Source of the DNA: Nipponacmea schrenckii
Taxonomy: Eukaryota; Mollusca; Gastropoda; Lottiidae
Reading direction: 5' to 3'
Assembly: GCA_030562195.1 (NCBI GenBank)
Contig: CM060201.1
Coordinates: forward strand, 23,356,067-23,420,066
Length of the DNA: 64,000 nucleotides
The translations under genes were made by a program, and so were the position numbers. Below the pieces are notes generated by a model, which was given only the letters and a program-made list of their open reading frames with translations, was not told the origin of the DNA and ran no database searches. Numbering within the stretch: the stretch's first letter is position 1; each line of letters begins with the position of its first letter. This document shows, piece after piece, positions 22,677-34,377 of this stretch.

Positions 22677-25600
22677 CTGAAAAATATAACAAAAACCATT
22701 TCATTTCAAGGTCAAATTTTATTTGTTATGCATAATGGATCATTTAAGATTCCTTCTTATTATAAAACATTCTGTGGTGAGTCTCTTCCTTAATTTAAAC
22801 CCTTTAGAAGAACATCCATTTTAATTTTTAAACTTTTAGAAATAAGGGCTGTTTTAATTTTCAAACCTTTAGAAGTTAGGGCTGTTTTAATTTTTAAACT
22901 TTTAGAAATAAGGGCTGTTTTAATTTTTAAACCTTTAGAAGTAAGGGCTGTTTTAATTTTTAAACCTTTAGAAGTAAGGGCTGTTTTAATTTTTAGACCT
23001 TTAGAAGAAAAGGCCATTTTAATTTTTAAACCTTTAGAAGTAAGGGCCATTTTAATTTTTTAACCTTTAGAAATAAGGGCTGTTTTAATTTTTAAACCTT
23101 TAGAAGAAAGGGCTGTTTTAATTTTTAAACCTTTAGAAGAAAGGGCTGTTTTAATTTTTAAACTTTTAGAAATAAGGGCTGTTTTAATTTTTAAACCTTT
23201 AGAAGTAAGGGCTGTTTTAATTTTTAAACCTTTAGAAGTAAGGGCTGTTTTAATTTTTAAACTTTTAGAAATAAGGGCTGTTTTAATTTTAAAACTTTAG
23301 AAGGGCTGTTGAGCTTTTTAAAACTTTAGAAGTAAGGGCCGTTTTAATTTTTAGACCTTTAGAAGAAAAGGCCATTTTAATTTTTAAACCTTTAGAAGTA
23401 AGGGCCATTTTAATTTTTTAACCTTTAGAAATAAGGGCTGTTTTAATTTTTAAACCTTTAGAAGAAAGGGCTGTTTTAATTTTTAAACCTTTAGAAGAAA
23501 GGGCTGTTTTAATTTTTAAACCTTTAGCAGAAAGGGCTGTTTTAATTTTTAAACCTTTAGAAGAAAGGGCTGTTTTAATTTTTAAACCTTTAGAAATAAG
23601 GGCTGTTTTAATTTTTTAAACCTTTAGAAGAAAGGGCTGTTTTAATTTTTAAAACTTTAGAAGAAAGGGCTGTTTTAATTTTTAAACCTTTAGAAGAAAG
23701 GGCTGTTTTAATTTTTAAACCTTTAGAAGAAAGGGCTGTTTTAATTTTTAAACCTTTAGAAGAAAGGACCTTCTTAAATTAAAAAACCTTTAAAACAGAT
23801 GACCATTTTAGTTTTTAAAATCTGCACAAAGACAAAATCAATGTTTGAAGTACAGTTTACTCCTCACTTAAACTTTGTAACAATACTTACTAAAACTAGA
23901 AGGAAAAGAAAGTAAATTGGCGATTTCTCTGGGAGTAAAATATCTCAGTTTTAATTTCTCCACTGTTCTAGTTTCTTCTTCTGTCCAGGAATTCCGAGAA
24001 TTTAAAGTGGTTATTTTTGTTTTTAAATCACAGGCTGCTTTAAAATCCTGAAAAAGACCAGACGGGCTAAATTTCAGATTTGATATTAATGTATCTTTAA
24101 ATAACAGAACACAGTTTTATGGTATACTACTTCTGGGTTTTATTGTACACAACGTTTCAACAATTTACATTGTCATCATCAGTTTATATGGTATACTACT
24201 TCTGGGTTTTATTGTACACAATGTTTCAACAATTTACATTGTCATCATCAGTTTATATGGTATACTACTCCTTAGTTTTATTGTACACAATGTTTCAACA
24301 ATTTACATTGTCATCATCAAACCAGATAGTTTTTAGTCTTTGATATGATGTAGCTCTTAATATATGTCAATGCAATTAAATATTGTTCTGAAAAATAACA
24401 GGGACGAAGATACATTTTACAAAACTTACGTTTAAGTCATGTGACATTTGTAAAATTGGACCAGCACCATTTATATAATGACCATATCTGTCAAAAAAAA
24501 AAATAAATCTGTATTTTTGTAATGTTAAAAAAATCTGTTTGAGAACCAGAGAACATTTGATACCATTTGAAACACTATTATAGTATTATATCAAATAGTC
24601 AAACAGGAGTGACATCCCCTTAAATCCACATAAGGAAAGGAGGAAGAAATGTAACTGTTGAATTTAGGGTCAATTCAAGCAGTTTTGCATCGCAAATTTG
24701 TGAGTCAACATCCTCCTTTTTGCAATCCAATATTTCTTATGATCAGCAACAAATGAACTATCTGCTTTATCAAATTGTATTTTCTTCAAATGATCTAGAA
24801 GTCTGTAAATGGGATTTTGAATGGCTTCCCCAAAATTTTATGAAATGCTCCCTGCATTCTAAGACCCTTATTTACTGATATATTTCTCCTTTTTTAATTT
24901 GCTTATAATTATATACCTTGGTACATTTTGTATTTGTCCCGGGAGTTAGGCAGCCTTAGTGTTTGGGGCCCTGAATTTGGATCAATCAGTCTCCATGGTA
25001 GTGACGCCACTGTACCTTTTAGTAAAACACATTGATTTCTTCAAACCAGGGTGTACAATATCCATGACAATGAACCATTTAAAATCCTTTTTCTTCACTA
25101 AATAGTCTTGAAAATAGTCATCACTTTTACTTTCTAAAAAATACTTTAATTTCAGGCATTTCTCACAGATATAGTCTGTTTCAATATCCTCTTGATGGAT
25201 ATTTTGTTCACAGGAATTTAATTGGTCCCACTTATCAGAAACAGGATTTTCTGTCTCTTCACTACATTGTATATATTTTAACCATTCTTCTGGACAGTTT
25301 GGTATAGTTGTTAAAATCTGAGATACAAAGATACAAAATACACAGAGATAAATATCCAATAAATTATAATAATATGTCTTTAATTATATTTCATAATATG
25401 TCTTTGTATATACCATGGCAATATGTCTTTTCATATGCCATGGCAATATATCTTTGTATATATCATGGCAATATGTTTTTGTATATACCATGGCAATATG
25501 TCTTGGTATATTTCATGGCAATATGTCTTTGTATATTTCATGGCAATATGTCTTGGTATATTTCATGGCAATATGTCTTTGTATATGTCATGGCAATATG

Positions 25601-28600
25601 TCTTTTCATATGCCATGGCAATATGTCTTTGTATATGCCATGGCAATATGTCTTTTCATTTGCCATGGCAATATGTATTGTAGATACCATGGCAATATGT
25701 TTTTGTATATGCCATGGCAATATGTCTTTGTATATGCCATGGTAATATGTCTTTGTATATGCCATGGCAATATGTCTTTTCATATGCCATGGCAATATAT
25801 CTTTGTATATACCATGGCAATATGTCTTGTATATACCATGGCAATATGTCTTTTCATATGCCATGGCAATATGTCTTTGTATATGCCATGGCAATATGTC
25901 TTTTCATATGCCATTACAATATGTCTTTGTAAATGCCATGGCAATATGTCTTTTCATATGAAATTCAGATTTAATCTTTCAAATTTTTAATCTAAAACGA
26001 AAATCTAAAATCTGAACATATCTCACAATACAGAATGTAATCAAATAAAAATACAACATTACCTTACTAGATAGTGTAAACAAAAAGCTAACTGTTTGTA
26101 ACTTAGCAACCATATAATATCGTAATCTACAATTACTAATACCAAACTGTAGAGGGGTCAATAAAAACTCCTACAACAAAACAAAATGTTTATATTCAAT
26201 ACTCATATTTTGATAGTAATATGTCTTGGCTAGACCAATGTACTTGCATTGTTTTACCTGAACCTGTCGGTAAAACAAGGTAATGGATTGAGCCGTCGGT
26301 AAAATCAATTAGTTAAACAAGAGAGTGAAAATTACCAGTCACTTAAGATGTTATTGGTAACTGTTATTCTACTCCAGAAATATGTGCAAATTTCTTTAAT
26401 CTTAAAGTCAGGGCTCCTGATTTGGCCATAACTGCCGGACAAGTCATAAGGTTAAAGTCACATAACTTGCAGATGAGTAGAATGTAAAACTCCATTTATT
26501 TCATTTCATTGTTACAATGTCAACAAAAAATCCTTTTCATATCATATCTTTATCGTCTAAGACCACCGTAGTGTTGTGTAAGGTATTGAATATATTGCAC
26601 TTGAAAGCCTGGGTTGCCGTAGTGAATAGATCTGTATTTAACTTTAAACAAATAAACCTAGGGATTTCGTAATATTGGTTATCTAATATTGGTTAGGGTT
26701 TCAATAGCTTGATGTCAAATTCAATATTGCAAAACAACCTTAATATAGGAATTAGTCTAAAGTAACATTGTTATCAATTGGTTAAAATTTAATATAAAAA
26801 GGACCAATTCTATCATACATTAACTAGAACACTTAACATTTTAAGGCATCAGTATGGATGGTTATTTTAAACTCAACAACCAATTTATTGTTATTTTGAT
26901 AATAATGATGATACAATTGGATAGTGTCAGCACTTTATGTTCGATATATACAGGACCAAGTGGTGTTATGAAATGTGTCCAAAACTCAGTCACCAGGAAT
27001 TATGTTTGGAAAACCTGTTTACCCGCAGAGTACATAAGTCAGCGAAAATATAAATGTCCGAAAAGGTACTGTTTATTTAGTTGTACATCAGAACTATATG
27101 ATCAAGCTAACATGTATGTTATGCCAACAAAGTGTCGATGTAGTAGAGATGAAGTTCATGAAGAGACAGATTTGACCCTGCCATCTTCTTGTTATGCGCC
27201 ATCAGTGCCAGACGACAGTTGGTACAGCAGATGTCTTCGACAAAAATTCAACTGCACTAATGACTTAGATATCAGGATTTCTAGAGAATTTGGAATCATA
27301 GCTTCCAAAATTCAGTACTATTTGACAAGAACTGCACGAGACTGGATCCAAAATATGAAAAGCTGTTTACAATTTGCTTTGATTCCTACCATAAGACCAG
27401 CATATTCTTACGGCTGTCATGACATCAGTGTAATGGCAGCAAAATCCAGAGCTGCATGTTACAAAGAACCTAGACGTGGAAATAACCAAAAGTTATCTAT
27501 CTGCATGTTGGACTTAAAGGAGATCTTTGAAGTGCTGTGGAGTTTCAAATCTAGTAAGAACATAGAAATGCCCTCGGCTTCAGCTTTTTCTTCAGAACTG
27601 TTAGATATAGTTCGTACATGTGATGATTATACGGGCAACGCATCCATACCTTTAAAATCCATGAGATATTTGAAGATAAGGTTAGGGTATGATGATTTAC
27701 CAGAGAAAGGCTCTTCTCAAAGTGATTATGAGTTCCGTTATATGATGTTATCCAATAAACTGGGAAACTTCATTGCTGACAAACTTGGTTGGAACCAAAA
27801 AAGTATCTTTTGGTACTTCAATACATTCCCTAATGACATGACATATGTCAAGTATCAATGGAGATATCACTTCAATAAATTTGATGTTTCCATTTTCATA
27901 ACTGAACGCCAAAAGTATATCAATTATAAGCAAGGCAATGAAACAGATTATACTGCATTTTTGAATGGAATTGTGTGCGAAATTCGAGAAAACTTAACAA
28001 AGATAAAAGGAAACGTCACGTCTAGAGCATCTGTCCAAGCTTATGAGTTAAGAGAATGCCACGATCTTCACTGTAGGACATCAGTAATTGTTGAACCAGA
28101 AAACTGCATCACACCAACTACAACAATCAAACCTACTACCAATCCAAATACTTTTACTGACAGCTGTCAATCTTCACAAAGCAGAAATGGTGACAAAAAG
28201 ATGATTTTTGATGGTTTCACTATATTTGTAATCCTAACCTTCAGTTGGATGTTAGAGTAGGTTTGTCTTTTGGTTCAGTTTCCATGACTACCTGTCAATT
28301 CTGTTTTCAATAACATGTGGTTAATAACATTTCCACAAAAAAAAAAATAAACATTTTTCAATTGAATTTTTCATCTTTAATTTTCTGCTTACGATGTCAA
28401 ACATAACAAATTCAAAGGGATTGTAAAGAGGTTTTCTAGGAACACTGATAGCATCAATTACACCAATCAAATATTCAGTCAGACGTATGTGGTTCTATCT
28501 AGAACACTGTTGCAAAAGGTCTTATAATAGTAGATAGTGACTTTAAAACAAGGCAAAGTTTGAGCAAAATTGCATGAACCACAAAAGTCTGTTTGAAAAT

Positions 28601-31600
28601 TTGAATGATGCAAATTAATGCCTACAGCGACCCTATTGCACATTGTTTTTTCATCCTTTTAATGCAGTGAGACATGATGTAAAATTCCAGAGAAACTTAC
28701 CTGATAATGATAATGATTTTCTGTCAGCATTTCAACCAACTTGTTTCTAGCTTCAGATTCTTCAAATCCTTTTACATTTTCAACCAAAATATAACTTGGT
28801 TTCTCTTTACATCTGAAAAAATTCTATATTACATATTCTATATTACATTCAACATTTGTAAATGGAAATAAAAATTAAAATGAATAGTTTTTTTATGTCC
28901 AACTCAGTATCTAAAAGACTAATGAAGAGGGGCAACACTATGCAGTGTGCAATGAGGTAGAAATTTTGCTAGGACAGCAGCATTAGCCTTTTCTTTTTGC
29001 GATTTCTAACTGTTGAGGGATCTGTAACGTGCATAGACCTGTGTGCTACAAGCTGTACATGTTAAAGATCCCGCGACAAATAAACCTTATAAGGTTAGAA
29101 AATTGAATGTTAATATACCTGTTATTTAAATGGTGATTAAGGGTTATTTACAGTCAAGTTTAGAATATAAAATTAATTGAAAATACGAGCATACGAAAGT
29201 TACCAAAAAGCGAAAATGATGGCATATACAAGTACAATGTTTCAAGCAGCCATCTGCAATAGTATCCCTATAGTGTATCTATTTCTACTTACTGATAAAT
29301 CAACTGTAGTATATGAAGAAATGACTGAGTTCGAATATCATTAATATCTTTCTTATTACCAACTCTAGTAAATGGTTGACAGGGTGGACTCATTAATATA
29401 GTATTTATATCCCATTGTTCATATTGTTTTAATGTTAACTTCTACAATATAAAATAGTGGACTCATTAATATATTTATATCACCCAATAAGGCATTCTAC
29501 AGTAGATATCACTAGTATGGTTATCACCCAACAAGGTATTCTACAGTAGATATCACCTGTATGATTAGTATATTTATCACCCAATAAGGTATTCTACAGT
29601 AGATATCACTAGTATAATTATCACCCAATAAGGTATTCTACAGTAGATATCACTAGTATAATTATCACCCAATAAGGTATTCTACAGTAGATATCACTAG
29701 TATATTATCACCCAATAAGGTATTCTACAGTAGATATCTACTAGTATAATTATCACCCAATAAGGTATTCTACAGTAGATATCACTAGGTATAATTATCA
29801 CCCAATAAGGTATTCTACAGTAGATATCACTAGTATGATTATCACCCAATAAGGTATTCTACAGTAGATATCACTAGTATAATTATCACCCAATAAGGTA
29901 TTCTACAGTAGATATCACTAGTATAATTATCACCCAATAAGGTATTCTACAGTAGATATTACTAGTATAATTATCACCCAATAAGGTATTCTACAGTAGA
30001 TATTACTAGTATAATTATCACCCAATAAGGTATTCTACAGTAGATATCACTAGTATGATTATCACCCAATAAGGTATTCTACAGTAGATATCACTAGTAT
30101 AATTATCACCCAATGAGGTATTCTACAGTAGATATCACTAGTATAATTATCACCCAATAAGGTATTCTACAGTAGATATCACTAGTATAATTATCACCCA
30201 ATAAGGTATTCTACAGTAGATATCACTAGTATAATTATCACCCAATATATGGTATTCTACAGTAGATATCACTAGTATAATTATCACCCAATAAGGTATT
30301 CTACAATAGATATCACTAGTATAATTATCACCCAATAAGGTATTCTACAGTAGATATCACTAGTATAATTATCACCCAATAAGGTATTCTACAGTAGATA
30401 TCACTAGTATAATTATCACCCAATAAGGTATTCTACAGTAGATATCACTAGTATAATTATCACCAATAAGGTATTCTACAGTAGATATCACTAGTATAAT
30501 TATCACCCAATATATGGTATTCTACAGTAGATATCACTAGTATAATTATCACCCAATAAGGTATTCTACAGTAGATATCACGTAGTATAATTATCACCCA
30601 ATAAGGTATTCTACAGTAGATATCACTAGTATAATTATCACCCAATAAGGTATTCTACAGTAGATATCACTAGTATAATTATCACCCAATAAGGTATTCT
30701 ACAGTAGATATCACTAGTATAATTATCACCCAATAAGGTATTCTACAGTAGATATCACTAGTATAATTATCACCCAATAAGGTATTCTACAGTAGATATC
30801 ACTAGTATATTATCACCCAATAAGGTATTCTACAGTAGATATCATAGTATATATATCACCCAATAAGGTATTCTACAGTAGATATCACTAGTATAATTAT
30901 CACCCAATAAGGTATTCTTCAGTAGATATCACTAGTATAATTATCACCCAATAAGGTATTCTAAAGTAGATATCAATAGTATAATTACCACCCAATAAGG
31001 TATTCTACAGTAGATATCACTAGTATAATTATCACCCAATAAGGTATTCTACAGTAGATATCACTAGTATAATTATCACCCAATAAGGTATTCTACAGTA
31101 GATATCACTAGTATAATTATCACCCAATGAGGTATTCTACAGTAGATATCACTAGTATAATTATCACCCAATAAGGTATTCTACAGTAGATATCACTAGT
31201 ATAATTATCACCCAATAAGGTATTCTACAGTAGATATCACTAGTATAATTATCACCCAATGAGGTATTCTACAGTAGATATCACTAGTATGATTATCACC
31301 CAAAAAGGTATTCTACAGTAGATATCACTTGTAAGATAAATATATTTATCACCCAAAAAGGTATTCTACAGTAGATATCACTAGTAGAGAAAAGCATCAT
31401 CTACTGCACTATATCTCCTTGGAGATTACGCTTCAATGTATTCCGTTATTATTTATTTCTTTATTAACTAACAGCAATATTGGGTGATAAATAAAATCTC
31501 CATCAGATGGAAAAGGAAAATGAAATATATAATCCACCAATTATGAGTTGAACTTTTTGTGTTTTGTTACTGGATTAAAGAAATGCACCTATTCCATAAT

Positions 31601-32445
31601 ATTGTCTTGTACTTGTGATTTGTTCTGTTTATCATAGGTTGAAGTAAAATTCATAATTCTCAAGAAATAAAGAAGAAAAAAATAAAAATAAGAAGACTTA
31701 TTCTCACCTCAATTCCAAATGCCAGTAAATTATGGTCAGGAAAATTATGTTGATAAATCTGATTAGCAGTTGTATTAATATCTATAGCAGCTATTATTTT
31801 ATATTTTACTCCACTTTCTAAAAAAAAGAAATTCTATGGGGTTGGAGCTCTTTACAAACCATAAATTGAAATATGCATATATCATTTAAGGCCTTCTTTA
31901 TGATATTTTCTTCCTTAAATGGCATTTAGAAATTCGTTGATACAGTAACTGGGCACAATTTTATTGATAACAAATACTTTAATAAATAACTTGTGACGTT
32001 TCAACGATGATACTCTTGTCTTTATCAAGCAATGAGTTTTATAGGCTAATATTTTGCAGTTGATTTCTCACTTATGACTAATGAGTTGCCTTCTTATATA
32101 GAGTTGATAATCTCCCTTGTTCAATATTGGCTTTACATTAAATTTAGTCATAATTCAAATTTTGATGAGGCTGACATCCTACATTTAAAAAAAAAAAAGT
32201 TCTTTGTTGTCTTAATAAAAAAACTTAAAACAGTAGTTAGCTCCCTTGTTATTAAAATAATAATAAAGGAAGGAAACGTGCCAATATAATCGAAATAAAA
32301 CAACTCCTGATGGTGTAACCTTCTAAGTACTTTGGAGAAGTAAAAGTGTACAAAAATCTGTAGCTTACTCACCTTTCAATGAATAATTCATCCCACCAAT
32401 GCCACTGTACAACTCTAAAACACGTAACTCGGTGGGGGCTGCCAT
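22561..32445 (-). CDS. TRDMT1: TRDMT1 / DNMT2, tRNA(Asp) cytosine-38 C5-methyltransferase, complete, 9 exons
   Basis: This enzyme methylates C38 of tRNA-Asp (and some other tRNAs) with S-adenosylmethionine. Exons in transcription order: 32445-32373, 31817-31708, 29441-29293, 28812-28701, 26170-26063, 25317-25016, 24487-24430, 24047-23891, 22676-22561 (TAG). All have GT-AG sites and matching phases. The total is 394 residues, against 391 in human. Motifs: I, ELYSGIGG (SAM loop, residues 11-18); IV, SPPCQPF with catalytic Cys82; VI, ENV (122-124); VIII, RLRYY (163-167); the DNMT2-specific CFTK (281-284), which most separates it from DNA methyltransferases; RYFTPREIANLL; and X, LGNSLNVHVV. Key residues are all present, so it should be active. 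The usual YRLLGNS reads YRCLGNS here. Introns 2, 5, 6 and 8 carry tandem arrays, and intron 4 contains a plus-strand gene. Confidence 0.97.
22797..23790 (-). repeat. 33-bp minisatellite in TRDMT1 intron 8 (about 29 copies)
   Basis: The plus-strand unit is TTTAGAAGAAAGGGCTGTTT + TAATTTTTAAACC. A block of about 470 bases seems to be repeated within it (22970 onward and 23330 onward). Because 33 is a multiple of three, long repetitive frames stay open, but this is intronic. Confidence 0.95.
24121..24325 (+). repeat. 69-bp tandem repeat, three copies, TRDMT1 intron 6
   Basis: GGTATACTACTTCTGGGTTT starts at 24121 and 24190, with a variant at 24259, exactly 69 bases apart. Copies share TTTCAACAATTTACATTGTC. 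Confidence 0.92.
25016..25317 (-). CDS. TRDMT1: TRDMT1 exon 6, variable region and CFTK motif
   Basis: This 302-base exon encodes the poorly conserved acidic insert (several Cys, including ICEKC) and then DIVHPGLKKSMCFTK, the DNMT2 signature. The following exon supplies RYGHYINGAG. Translating past the donor GTACAG gives a false C-terminus. Confidence 0.92.
25372..25958 (+). repeat. 25-bp minisatellite in TRDMT1 intron 5 (about 23 copies)
   Basis: The unit is CATGGCAATATGTCTTTGTA + TATGC, often with CCATGG at the junction. The array starts only about 55 bases upstream (in transcript terms) of the exon 6 acceptor and occupies most of the 745-base intron. Confidence 0.95.
26793..26800 (+). promoter_or_regulatory. 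TATA box of the nested gene
   Basis: TATAAAAA lies 54 bases before the ATG at 26854. A start site about 30 bases downstream (TCATACATTA, near 26813-26825) would give a short leader. Confidence 0.6.
26854..28260 (+). CDS. Intronless gene for a cysteine-rich, probably GPI-anchored or secreted protein, unknown family
   Basis: 468 residues, one exon, antisense to TRDMT1 and inside its intron 4 (26171-28700). I do not recognise the family. An N-terminal signal peptide is likely (hydrophobic FIVILIIMMIQL, residues 11-22). A Cys-dense region of about 100 residues follows, then a mid-domain with spaced Cys (SYGCHDISVMAAKSRAACYK). A region rich in aromatics follows (WNQKSIFWYFNTF), then a Thr/Pro stalk (TPTTTIKPTTNPN). 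The C-terminus is a polar stretch followed by a hydrophobic tail of about 18 residues ending at the stop, the layout of a GPI-attachment signal. There are 21 Cys and five N-X-S/T sites (NCT, NAS, NET, NLT, NVT). The ATG is the first in the frame and has a TATA box upstream. A one-pass membrane protein is the main alternative. Confidence 0.88.
   Translation: MDGYFKLNNQFIVILIIMMIQLDSVSTLCSIYTGPSGVMKCVQNSVTRNYVWKTCLPAEYISQRKYKCPKRYCLFSCTSELYDQANMYVMPTKCRCSRDEVHEETDLTLPSSCYAPSVPDDSWYSRCLRQKFNCTNDLDIRISREFGIIASKIQYYLTRTARDWIQNMKSCLQFALIPTIRPAYSYGCHDISVMAAKSRAACYKEPRRGNNQKLSICMLDLKEIFEVLWSFKSSKNIEMPSASAFSSELLDIVRTCDDYTGNASIPLKSMRYLKIRLGYDDLPEKGSSQSDYEFRYMMLSNKLGNFIADKLGWNQKSIFWYFNTFPNDMTYVKYQWRYHFNKFDVSIFITERQKYINYKQGNETDYTAFLNGIVCEIRENLTKIKGNVTSRASVQAYELRECHDLHCRTSVIVEPENCITPTTTIKPTTNPNTFTDSCQSSQSRNGDKKMIFDGFTIFVILTFSWMLE
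28346..28351 (+). promoter_or_regulatory. Poly(A) signal and A-tract after the nested gene
   Basis: A run of A bases from about 28337 runs straight into AATAAA, 85 bases after the stop. This can be read as an ordinary poly(A) signal in an A-rich context or as the remnant tail of a retrocopy. Confidence 0.55.
28411..28650 (+). mobile_element. M4 foldback MITE, partial
   Basis: AAAGGGATTGTAAAGAGGTT, ATAGCATCAATT and CACAAAAGTCTGTTTGAAAA match M4 arms. The right terminus is lost. Confidence 0.6.
28890..29080. mobile_element. SINE-A fragments in both orientations
   Basis: A reversed body (GAAATTTTGCTAGGACAGCA, GCATTAGCC) is followed by a forward piece (TGTGTGCTACAAGCTGTACA, AAAGATCCC). Confidence 0.5.
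29293..29441 (-). CDS. TRDMT1: TRDMT1 exon 3 with the catalytic cysteine
   Basis: It encodes residues 62-110, including ILMSPPCQPFTRVG. The Cys of PPCQ attacks C6 of the target cytosine. The acceptor is TTGTAG and the donor GTAAGT. Confidence 0.95.
29497..31385 (+). repeat. 44-bp minisatellite in TRDMT1 intron 2 (about 43 copies)
   Basis: The unit is CACCCAATAAGGTATTCTAC + AGTAGATATCACTAGTATAA + TTAT. Most copies differ by zero to two bases. It fills most of the 2.3-kb intron between exons 2 and 3 and begins about 55 bases from the exon 3 acceptor. Confidence 0.97.
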
Positions 32446-33605
32446 ATTGAAAAACAGTGACTTTCTTCAACTCATTGTGGTCTTCTAAAATAAGATTACC
32501 TCCCCTTTTCAGATTTGGTAGAAAGGGACTTTACTGTAGTCTGACAAAATTAAATAATTTAAAGGAAGTTGTGTCCCTTGGACGATAAGACGGCTGATCA
32601 GTCTGTTTTCACGCACCTGTTTTCCTTTGGTAAGGCAATAATATTAAAATATTTCTTGAGCAAACGGTAAATTCTATGAAGAATTTTATCTGGATGGAAC
32701 AAAGTATGGCATATTATGATTAAATATCGATAATGGTGGTTAATTATCGAAGAAATTATGTTAACAATCAATTTTTTGCAGATGTCACAAAGGGAGTAAA
32801 ATTATTAAATTCAATAGCCTTCAGACCGGTTCACGTTGATTGACAGCTTGGAAGGTACATCGGAATGTTTATTTGGAACAGTTTTTAGTCTACAAACCGA
32901 TCGTATTTTATTTATTGGATTTAACTTTAATTTTATGGTATGTTAACTTTTGACTCCAAGGTTCGAAGGTTCGAACTACAATATTATTTGGGTCTTCTGC
33001 GATTACAAGATTGCAGTCTGCAGGCTTTGTTGTTGTGATCAGCATTTATGATTTACTCTTATCCTACTCCTAGCTTTATGCCTATGTGGGCTGGCGTTAT
33101 ATTATCATGACACTAATTTGATAGATTTGGAGTACATTTTATCTATCGATATAGGGCATTCTTCATAATGTTGATGATACTCCATGTTTAGTCCTCTTTA
33201 TATATTGATTTTAATTATACAGGCCTATTCACTATTTTATCTACTCTAGTGTACATTGCATATTTTTATACTGTTGAAGTAACTTAGCCTTATAATAATA
33301 GCACCAAGAAACAAGCCTATTATTATGAAATATTTTGTTGTTAACTTTGTACATAGGCCTACTGACAGCATTAGATTAGACCCAGACCTGTTTGCAATCA
33401 CAAGTCATAAACTGATATTAACTTTAGCCACAGAGATTATGGTAATCTATAAAAAGTTCAAAATGAATACATGTTAAGCCAATTTAGATAATTAAGAATT
33501 GCAATACTGTCTGTAGTAGATAAGCTTATTGTAATCTTATTCAATGTAATTTTAAGTGCACTACGGTATACACCTTATTAATTGATACAAATTTTCTAGG
33601 TGACC

Positions 33606-33930
33606 TTTAAAGAGATTGTAAAGAGGTTTTCTAAAATTCTCAAGCGTATTGGGGTCACTGATACTCACTGATAGCATCACAATTTGTACTATTCCAATTT
33701 TAAATCAGATGTCTGTGGTTCCTACAATTCCACTAAAACTAAGTGTTAGATGACGTCACTAATCACAATCTTCTTATTTCACAAAAGACTATTTGCATTA
33801 GTGAAATTAGTAACGTCTTATAGAGTTTACTTTTTTGTGGAATTTCAGGAACAAAAACATCTCATTGAAAATATGAACGGTGTAGCCTAAATTGATGCTT
33901 ACAGTGTCCAAATCTTTTTAAATTAAGTTT
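33606..33930 (+). mobile_element. M4 foldback MITE
   Basis: It begins TTTAAAGAGATTGTAAAGAG. It includes a perfect TGACGTCA at 33751-33758 and the mirrored arm ending near AGTGTCCAAATC. Confidence 0.7.
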
Positions 33931-34377
33931 TCAAATGATCTATAAAGATCTGTCTTCTTGAATTAATTTCGGTTGGTATGTCATTGAAATAAGTTTCTTT
34001 TTCATAGACTAACATAGGGTTGTATTATTTGGCACACCCAATAACAATACGGCTCATACAAGGCTATTGTCCTTTTGACTTTTATACCACCAAATTTGGC
34101 AAGCAATCAGAAATCATATTTACAAAGGTTGTAGGTCTTTTTATAATATTTATGGGAAAGTTAGCAAATATATCAATTGTAAACAATAAGGAATAAGTTT
34201 TTTTTAACTTCATTTTTACTAACAATAAGAATTCTTCACAGTTTAAAGAATGAAATTTGATAGGTTTACTACAACTGCAAGAGAACTAGAAACTTGATTA
34301 TAGTTAAATACAAACTTCTAATATCCATTTCTAAACAACTTCCAAAACTTGTCTAATTATTTTTGGTGAATCCAAAA

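Noticed and set aside
22790..23050. Repetitive protein with 11-residue units (KGLKIKTALTS type)
   Set aside because: The 33-bp unit simply has no stop in that frame, and it lies inside TRDMT1 intron 8.
24119..24343. 74-codon frame with three similar membrane-like segments
   Set aside because: It results from a 69-bp tandem repeat in TRDMT1 intron 6, antisense to the gene.
25308..25990. Overlapping open frames on both strands coding repetitive peptides
   Set aside because: They are products of the 25-bp minisatellite inside TRDMT1 intron 5.
29497..31385. CRISPR array
   Set aside because: The units are direct tandem copies with no unique spacers, and they lie in a eukaryotic intron.
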